Positions 33,044 to 38,054 of a stretch of 38,054 nucleotides of DNA are shown here, piece after piece. Source of the stretch: a bacterium (lineage in GTDB: Bacteria; Planctomycetota; Planctomycetia; Kolteriales; Kolteriaceae). The position numbers and the translations under genes are program-made. The DNA lies in NCBI GenBank assembly GCA_019748235.1, contig JAIEPU010000293.1:1-38054 (forward strand), read 5' to 3'. The notes under the pieces were generated by a model. It was not told the DNA's origin. It ran no database searches and worked only from the letters and a program-made list of their open reading frames with translations. Each line of letters starts with the position of its first letter. Positions within the stretch are counted from its first letter, which is position 1.

Positions 33044-35079
33044 TCGCCGGTGGATCTGATTTGGTGAGCAACTACGAAGTAATCATTGCTTAGCACGATT
33101 TCAAAGGGCCGACCTCTGATCTCCACACGGGTGCCGACGGGCGCATGGCTTGCGATCGCTTGAAGCAAATCTCGATCGGGATTATTCGGCTCGCGTCCCC
33201 ACCAACCTTCCTTCCGATCGATCACGATGACGTCTACATCATCGATGGAGATGTGTCTCTTAAGCGTGGGGTACTCAAAGGCGGCGGCATGGTGCGTGAA
33301 TCGGCTGCGAAGATAGTCGGTCGCCGCAACTCGCTCACTCGGACGGACGACTCGCAAGACTTCCGCGAATGAATTCGCCCTTTCATCGGGCAGATAGACG
33401 GATCGCCAATAGTCCCCCATGGGTTCGAAAAGCTTTTCTCCACGCCATTCTCTCGTCGGCGATGCATAGATCGGGTCCCAAAACTTCCACGAGAGGGGGG
33501 ATCGCCCTTCCTGAATTCCAGTGATCAAACAAAAGAGACAGACGAACCAACCAAGAAACGACGAAGAGGATGTCCCCTTCAGGTTTCGAATCGCTCCGAT
33601 GGTGGCCCAAAAGAGGACGGGAATGAGTGGACCGTGGAAATGGAACCACGGCTGAGCCAGGGCATCGAGCGAAGAAAGCATCAGATAGCCGAAGGTTGGC
33701 AACGCAACCGCGAATCGCGACGGAGAGAAGAGTGGCAGGAAACCAAGGGGGAGCATCATCCAAAAGAAGAAGGCTCCGTTGCGCGGCGTGGCGAGTCGTT
33801 CCCAAAGCAATTTCGGATTCTCAACAAAGCTTCGTGCCACCTCGATCGGCGAATGGCCGAGATCATGAAAATAGGCCGTGTAATGTGGGACGCCCCCACG
33901 AAAATAAGGGATGAACCAGAGAAGCACCCAAAGTAGGAATACAGTCGAACCAACTGCCAGTGAAATACCCGTCACGAGATCTCTGCGAGAAACAATCTTG
34001 ATCGATCGTGCGGACTGTTCGTCGGAAGTCTCGTTTCTCGAACGGGTCATTCCCACGATGCCGCGTAGGACCATCCATACACCGATCGCTGCGGCAGTGA
34101 TCGCGTAGTCCTCCTTCGCCGTGAACGAGAAAAGAAGGAGTACAACGGCCGCAAGCCGCCGATTCGATTCGATCGCGTACAACGCCCAAAGCAAAAGAGG
34201 GGAGCCGAATGTCTCTGGGCGAAATGTCTTCCAACTCGATTCGAGCGTGAGGTACTGGACCGGAAAGTAGAGTAGATAGCTGAGTGCCAACGGCCACGCA
34301 ACAGACGGTACGTTCATTTGGCGGGCGAGTAAAAAGACGGCGACCGCGCCACTTGCCAGAGCGATCACCTCGCAAAGATTGAGTATCGGTAGCGACGGGT
34401 GAAGGAGGTAGATCGGCATGAGGAAGACGTGAAAGAATTGAAAGTGTTCGCCGAGAAATAACCGACCGTCATCTATCTGACTTCGAAAGCCCTTCCCATT
34501 CCAAAGATTCCAAAGATGTTCCTCGTACATTCCGCTGTCCCCGTGAGGGACACGAAGGGACTGGTACTGCATGTATTCGAGAGTGAAGAAAACCAAAACA
34601 AAGAGACATGTGGCGATAGATGTTTTGAGGATGCCTGAGAGACTCAATTCAGATGCTGGGGGCCGAGCAGATACCAATCCTGCGATCCATGCCGAGATCC
34701 CAAACGCGAAACAAAGAGGGCTCAACCAAGAAAGTAACGGCATGTTCATTGGATCGCCGACGATCAGATGAATCAGAAAAGGGAGCGGTAAGAGGAGAAG
34801 AATATACCCAGCAGCACCCATCCGCTCTCTTAACTTCCATCCGTCCGGGCGAAAGAGAGTGGAGATCAGGAAGAGCGATAAGGTGCAGAGATAGACGAGT
34901 GTTGCCCCCACGATGAAAAGGGCCTGTCCGTTCGCTTGTTGAAGAAGGATCTCTGCTCGAACCGGGGGGACTGGAGAAAAGAGGAGATCAGGCCTAATGA
35001 CAAAAAGGAGGGCGTAAATCAGAACGGAGACAAGACCGACGGTGGTAGAGACGACGGGATGAAGAAGCCATTGTTTCAT
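33022..35079 (-). CDS. DUF2079 family multi-pass membrane protein
   Basis: The 685-residue protein has about twelve hydrophobic segments and a soluble C-terminal domain of about 150 residues. The stretch VPHGDSGMYEEHLWNLWNGKGF, then FLGEHFQFFHVFLMPIYLL, is the hallmark of DUF2079, related to GT-C fold glycosyltransferases that use lipid-linked sugars. The two acidic residues in HGDSGMYEE would be the equivalent of the GT-C catalytic site. Function is unproven for the family. The C-terminal part (SERVAATDYLRSRFTHHAAAF, DVDVIVIDRKEGWWGR) looks like the usual extracytoplasmic domain. The start ATG lies at 35079 with only a weak ribosome site. The 3' end overlaps the dus gene on the opposite strand. 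Confidence 0.85.
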   Translation of the reverse strand: MKQWLLHPVVSTTVGLVSVLIYALLFVIRPDLLFSPVPPVRAEILLQQANGQALFIVGATLVYLCTLSLFLISTLFRPDGWKLRERMGAAGYILLLLPLPFLIHLIVGDPMNMPLLSWLSPLCFAFGISAWIAGLVSARPPASELSLSGILKTSIATCLFVLVFFTLEYMQYQSLRVPHGDSGMYEEHLWNLWNGKGFRSQIDDGRLFLGEHFQFFHVFLMPIYLLHPSLPILNLCEVIALASGAVAVFLLARQMNVPSVAWPLALSYLLYFPVQYLTLESSWKTFRPETFGSPLLLWALYAIESNRRLAAVVLLLFSFTAKEDYAITAAAIGVWMVLRGIVGMTRSRNETSDEQSARSIKIVSRRDLVTGISLAVGSTVFLLWVLLWFIPYFRGGVPHYTAYFHDLGHSPIEVARSFVENPKLLWERLATPRNGAFFFWMMLPLGFLPLFSPSRFAVALPTFGYLMLSSLDALAQPWFHFHGPLIPVLFWATIGAIRNLKGTSSSSFLGWFVCLFCLITGIQEGRSPLSWKFWDPIYASPTREWRGEKLFEPMGDYWRSVYLPDERANSFAEVLRVVRPSERVAATDYLRSRFTHHAAAFEYPTLKRHISIDDVDVIVIDRKEGWWGREPNNPDRDLLQAIASHAPVGTRVEIRGRPFEIVLSNDYFVVAHQIRSTGDQRESTP

Positions 35080-35309
35080 GAAATGAACCGTCGTACCTGA
35101 ATCGCTCGAACTTCACCGGGGGCTGTCAATCGACGAGCTTTCCGCTCGATTGCCGCCGTCGATTGCAACCGATCAATCACTTTTGCCTTAACTTCTTACG
35201 GCAAGAGTGGCCAGCCCGTTCATCCACCTTGACAAGTTCGGTAAATGGGGCAATAGCCGATCCTTTGGCATCGCTTTATTATGGCGTATTCTGCGAGGGA
35301 GTGAGGCAC

Positions 35310-36089
35310 GTGTCATCATCGAAATCGCCGGAACCGACGGTACCTCCACTCCCAGCCAACGGCAGTGTCTCGCCAGATGTCAGTTTAGAGCCGAGGGTAA
35401 GTTTCCTGACTCGTTTAGTAGTGACCGGAATCGTCGGGCTTCCGATCGGACTCATCATTTTGGTCTTCACTCTCGCTCAGATTGAGCCTTCCTTTTATTC
35501 CAAGCGGTTAGGGACGGACGACGAGTCGAAACGGCATCAGTGCTCGAATCAATTTCTCAATGGTGCCAGTCGATTGATCAATGATTTGCAGAACTCTCCT
35601 GCCTGGGAAGCCAACTTCAATGAGGATCAAATCAACGGTTGGCTGGCGGAAGACTTTCAACAGAATCATGCCAATAAAGTGTTACCTCCCGGCGTGACTG
35701 ATCCCCGTGTTGAAATCGACGGCGACCGAGTACTGCTCGGATTTCGTTGCCACATGGGTCTCTTCTCAACGGTGGTTCAAATTGGTGTGCGGGCTTGGGT
35801 TCCCAAACGAAATCTACTCGCGTTTGAATTAGATACCGCTCAAGCGGGACTTCTTCCTCTGCCGACGACCTACACGCGCAAAGTCATTGAGCAATTCATC
35901 CTGGCCCAGAATCTCGAGATTAACTGGAAGCGGAATGGGAATAAGCTGGTCGCCCTCGTTGATTTTCAAAGGGCAGAGCGACAGATCGTGCTGCGGCGTG
36001 TCGAAATTCGAGAGGATGGCCTTTACTTGGAAGGACTGAGCGGAAGGCATGGAATTCCAGCGACGGACTATGCACCCTCCGCGAACTGA
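35310..36089 (+). CDS. Membrane-anchored protein, YpmS/DUF2140-like
   Basis: The 259-residue protein has a Ser/Pro-rich N-terminus and one transmembrane helix (about residues 33-58: FLTRLVVTGIVGLPIGLIILVFTLA). The globular extracytoplasmic domain contains NEDQINGWLAEDFQ, PGVTDPRVEIDGDRVLLGFR and VRAWVPKRNLLAFELD. The pattern of a helix with an LN.WL-like motif followed by a beta-rich domain resembles YpmS/DUF2140 proteins, whose function is unknown. The similarity is suggestive, not firm. The GTG start at 35310 was chosen because GAGGGAGTGAGG lies just upstream. The open frame reaches 35163, but that part shows no protein-like character. It converges on the LigD-type gene with six bases between. 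Confidence 0.6.
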   Translation: MSSSKSPEPTVPPLPANGSVSPDVSLEPRVSFLTRLVVTGIVGLPIGLIILVFTLAQIEPSFYSKRLGTDDESKRHQCSNQFLNGASRLINDLQNSPAWEANFNEDQINGWLAEDFQQNHANKVLPPGVTDPRVEIDGDRVLLGFRCHMGLFSTVVQIGVRAWVPKRNLLAFELDTAQAGLLPLPTTYTRKVIEQFILAQNLEINWKRNGNKLVALVDFQRAERQIVLRRVEIREDGLYLEGLSGRHGIPATDYAPSAN

Positions 36090-36095
36090 CGAGGT

Positions 36096-36467
36096 CTACT
36101 TCTTCGGCCGCCACGCCGTGACCTGACACGTCCACTCCTCAGGCGTCAATCCTACGTTTCCGACAAGCTCAATTGTCGCGCGAAGTTGATTTCCCCACAC
36201 TTGAATTCGGTTGAGATTCGAAGTCTCCACTAATGTCGCGTAGCGCCCTTCGTCCCACCGCTTGACCCAACCTCGCGCCGGATAGACCGGGCCTTGGTAT
36301 TGGAGATAGACTTTGCGGTGCGGATCGAGTTCCAAAGCAGATTGCCGAACGAGGTCTGGTGGTCTCGCAATTCTCCAAGCGCGGAGTGAACCTCCACCCG
36401 TTTCGAGCAGAAGATCGAAGTGCCGGTCCACGCTAGGATCGTGATGTTCAAGAATGACGAATCGCAT
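36096..36467 (-). CDS. Stand-alone LigD-type 3'-phosphoesterase domain protein
   Basis: The 123-residue protein matches the phosphoesterase (PE) domain found at one end of bacterial DNA ligase D. It begins MRFVILEHHDPSVDRHFDLL, with His8/His9, His16, Asp18 and Glu22 in the positions of the metal-binding residues. YLQYQGPVYPARGWVKRWDEGRYATL corresponds to the PE stretch FEG.IP.GEYG.G.V..WD.G.Y. In LigD this domain trims 3' phosphates and ribonucleotides at broken DNA ends during end joining. Here there is no ligase, polymerase or Ku gene next to it. Free-standing PE proteins occur in some bacteria and archaea. The ATG follows AAGGCATGCG-like sequence without a strong ribosome site. Confidence 0.8.
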   Translation of the reverse strand: MRFVILEHHDPSVDRHFDLLLETGGGSLRAWRIARPPDLVRQSALELDPHRKVYLQYQGPVYPARGWVKRWDEGRYATLVETSNLNRIQVWGNQLRATIELVGNVGLTPEEWTCQVTAWRPKK

Positions 36468-36811
36468 GCCTTGACCTTAATTGCCCTATTCCCCGAGTCT
36501 AGTTCCCGATTCGTCGCATGAGGGCGACTGTCTTCCTGTTTTTGCTCGGAATGTATCAGCTTATGGACATTGAAGCCCGGCGTATACCGCTTTCACCCAT
36601 TGAAAGCGCTTCCTCAGCGGAGACCGGTATCGACCCTCAGCCGAGATGGACTTGACACGATTGACCGATTCGTTATCTGACCCCGCATCCGAGAAAACTT
36701 TCGCACCGTGTCGTGGCACCAGGCTCAATCAGGAGTCGTCGGGTCCGGGGGGACCTGCGTTCTTTGAGCCAAATCGGCCCGTGCGGGACAGCGTTTGGAA
36801 GGGGATGTGTG
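36468..36811. other. Intergenic region upstream of the PEP-CTERM gene
   Basis: This 344-base gap lies between the minus-strand PE gene and the plus-strand PEP-CTERM gene. It contains a perfect TTGACA at 36652-36657 with a poor -10 partner, listed separately. It also holds a 45-codon frame (36518-36655, hydrophobic N-terminus) without a ribosome site, which I do not call as a gene. No strong hairpin is seen. Confidence 0.4.
36652..36679 (+). promoter_or_regulatory. Possible promoter of the PEP-CTERM gene
   Basis: A perfect TTGACA (36652-36657) is followed after 16 bases by TATCTG (36674-36679), a poor -10 match. The leader would be about 125 bases. Low confidence. Confidence 0.3.
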
Positions 36812-37417
36812 ATGTTGCGCTTCGCAATCTGCGCCTTATTGGCGTTGCCGGCCGCTCATTGTTTTGCCGGTCTGACTCAAACGATCACTTCAACGCAGCC
36901 AATCATCGATTGGCCTTTGTGTGATTGTGCCGACCCAATGCCTGGAGTGCTCGATTTCGCACTCTTCAATTTTGACGGAAAATCACTTTGCAGCATCGAC
37001 TCGATGCAGTTCTCGATGACTATTCAGGACGGTGACACGGGAGTGGGTGATTTCGATTACAACAATCTCTCGCTTGCGCTTGATGGTGTCGATACCGGCT
37101 TGAAGCTGAATGGTTTTAAGGCAGGAGAGGAGAATAGCCTCACCTTCTCGCTCGATAAGAATAATCCGAACTGGAACGCGAACGCGATGCAGCAAATCCT
37201 CGACAAGATCAAGGCGGACGGGCAATTGTTCGCGAGCATTCATGATTCGACGCCGGACGACAATGCGATTCAGCTTTACAGCTCGTTCGATACGACCCTC
37301 TCGTTCACGGGGCAGGTCTGTCCCGATCCGAACGCGGTACCCGAACCAGCGACCTTCCTCATTTGGGGAGCCGCAGGGACGGTGTTCGTCTATCGAATGC
37401 GCCGTCGAAAGGCATAA
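36812..37417 (+). CDS. Secreted PEP-CTERM sorting-domain protein
   Basis: The 201-residue protein has a signal peptide (MLRFAICALLALPAAHCFAG) and a C-terminal sorting tag. The tag has VPEPATF, a hydrophobic stretch (LIWGAAGTVFVYRM) and a basic tail (RRRKA). This is the tripartite PEP-CTERM signal, which exosortases recognise to process and surface-anchor or release proteins. The middle part is Asp/Asn-rich (QDGDTGVGDFDYNNLSLALDG) with four cysteines and looks like a beta-sandwich of unknown role. No exosortase gene is in the window. The ATG at 36812 follows GGAAGGGG by seven bases. It is flanked by a promoter candidate and a terminator and appears to be a single-gene unit. Confidence 0.85.
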   Translation: MLRFAICALLALPAAHCFAGLTQTITSTQPIIDWPLCDCADPMPGVLDFALFNFDGKSLCSIDSMQFSMTIQDGDTGVGDFDYNNLSLALDGVDTGLKLNGFKAGEENSLTFSLDKNNPNWNANAMQQILDKIKADGQLFASIHDSTPDDNAIQLYSSFDTTLSFTGQVCPDPNAVPEPATFLIWGAAGTVFVYRMRRRKA

Positions 37418-37452
37418 CGCATCGTTTGCACTACATGCCCTGATCGGATAAC

Positions 37453-37497
37453 TACCCGCTCCGTTCATCAGAATGAGGGCGGGTATATTGCATTTTT
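37453..37497 (+). terminator. Terminator after the PEP-CTERM gene
   Basis: A perfect 7-bp stem (TACCCGC at 37453-37459 with GCGGGTA at 37479-37485) closes a 19-base loop. It is followed seven bases later by five T (37493-37497). The distance to the T-run makes it weaker than the terminator at 345-383. Confidence 0.55.
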
Positions 37498-37598
37498 GCC
37501 GGGCGATCGACCATCCTTCACTCATCTACTGCCGACAGACGAAATCAGACATATCATAAGAACGAACTGAAAACCCCCTCGAGAGTTCTGTGAAGAGA

Positions 37599-38054
37599 AT
37601 GACCGTGACCGACAGCGCGCGCGAAGCCATCTTGAGCCGTATCAAGCAATCTCTCTCCGTTCCCTCGCCTCATCCCCATTGGATGGATTCGCACGCGGGG
37701 GAAGATGCCTTGTTTCCGCTTCCCGAGCCGAACGAAGAAGCAAGAGCCGCGCGGTTTCGCGACGAATTCAAAGCGGTACAAGGTGAATGGCAGCAGGTCT
37801 CATCGCTTGATGAAGCGAAAACGTGGATACGTCATTGGATCGAAAGTAACAGACTCTCCACAATTCTGTCAGTCGATAATCCTCGACTCCGGTCGGTGCT
37901 CGACGGTGTGGCGGGCGTTCATTGGATCGTGCCGGGTGCTGGAACGAAGGGTTGGGAAAGCTATTCGCTTGGAGTGACGACTTGTGAATCACTCGTGGCG
38001 GAAAGTGGAACGATCCTCGTCAGTGCCGGGATTTCGGGCCGTGCTCCGTCGGTC
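37599..38054 (+). CDS. lutC: LutC-like LUD-domain protein, 3' truncated
   Basis: The frame runs open from ATG 37599 (or GTG 37590) off the end of the window, giving 152 residues of a protein usually just over 200 long. The N-terminus (MTVTDSAREAILSRIKQSLS) is typical of LutC/YkgG. So is the stretch near the end, SLGVTTCESLVAESGTILVSAGISGRAPSV, which corresponds to the LUD-domain motif (GVT.AD.LVAETGTVVLSS). LutC works with LutA and LutB in the oxidation of L-lactate to pyruvate. If the arrangement is usual, lutB/lutA would lie next to it; none is upstream, so they may be beyond the window or encoded elsewhere. The ribosome site is weak. Confidence 0.8.
   Translation, partial: MTVTDSAREAILSRIKQSLSVPSPHPHWMDSHAGEDALFPLPEPNEEARAARFRDEFKAVQGEWQQVSSLDEAKTWIRHWIESNRLSTILSVDNPRLRSVLDGVAGVHWIVPGAGTKGWESYSLGVTTCESLVAESGTILVSAGISGRAPSV

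Noticed and set aside
36518..36655. A 45-codon frame with a hydrophobic N-terminus upstream of the PEP-CTERM gene
   Set aside because: No ribosome site, and its end overlaps the candidate -35 box.
1..38054. Search by eye for CRISPR arrays, tRNA genes, insertion sequences and phage genes
   Set aside because: No regularly spaced repeats, no cloverleaf with intact T-loop, no transposase or integrase, and no long terminal inverted repeats were seen. A covariance-model scan was not possible.

Overview
The window looks like a chromosomal stretch from a member of the Planctomycetes. The case rests on a cysteine-rich secreted protein built from Tyr-Thr-Val (YTV) repeats, a PEP-CTERM-tagged secreted protein, a membrane Ser/Thr kinase of the planctomycete type, an FHA protein, a DUF2079 membrane protein, a ceramidase-type hydrolase and a moderately high GC content. 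I cannot name the genus. I see no rRNA, tRNA, CRISPR array, insertion sequence or prophage. Most genes are core or lineage-typical rather than obviously transferred.

Layout. 1-1.2 kb: the 3' end of a secretin gene with a good terminator, then an ECF sigma factor gene broken by a perfect 14-bp tandem duplication. 1.3-5.7 kb: a secreted Dabb-domain protein, then on the minus strand the YTV-repeat protein, a BioF-like aminotransferase and a membrane Ser/Thr kinase. 5.9-10.6 kb: a thiolase-like protein and a YhaM-type HD exoribonuclease (plus strand), an FHA protein (minus) and a membrane-anchored TPR protein (plus). 10.6-14.6 kb: a DegT-type sugar aminotransferase (minus) divergent from gltX, which is followed by a Nudix-like protein and an ABA4-like membrane protein. 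14.6-16.7 kb: a nitric-oxide module, in which an Rrf2 (NsrR-like) regulator with a small downstream gene faces a flavohemoglobin gene. 16.7-21.2 kb: an AI-2E-type transporter with a very large soluble insertion, a six-helix membrane protein, a 53-residue LEA-like protein and clpX. 21.7-28.4 kb, all minus strand: a very large glycosyltransferase, a FliI-type ATPase without its usual partners, an 81-codon gene coupled to it, and cysS. 28.7-33.0 kb: a plus-strand cluster of a PA/M28/PDZ peptidase, a ceramidase-like hydrolase and a tRNA-dihydrouridine synthase. 33.0-38.05 kb: a DUF2079 protein, a YpmS-like membrane-anchored protein, a stand-alone LigD-type 3'-phosphoesterase domain, a PEP-CTERM protein and the start of a lutC-like gene that runs off the window.

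How the genes may work together. The clearest regulatory unit is the rrf2/hmp divergon. An inverted repeat sits on top of the hmp -35 element, and the hmp leader can form a hairpin, which fits nitric-oxide-responsive repression and detoxification. Several secreted or envelope proteins (YTV protein, Dabb protein, PEP-CTERM protein, M28 peptidase, ceramidase) fit the elaborate planctomycete cell envelope. The observations most worth checking are the broken sigma factor, the small coupled gene in front of the isolated fliI, the inserted domain of the transporter, and the hmp regulatory region with its two-cysteine Rrf2 regulator.
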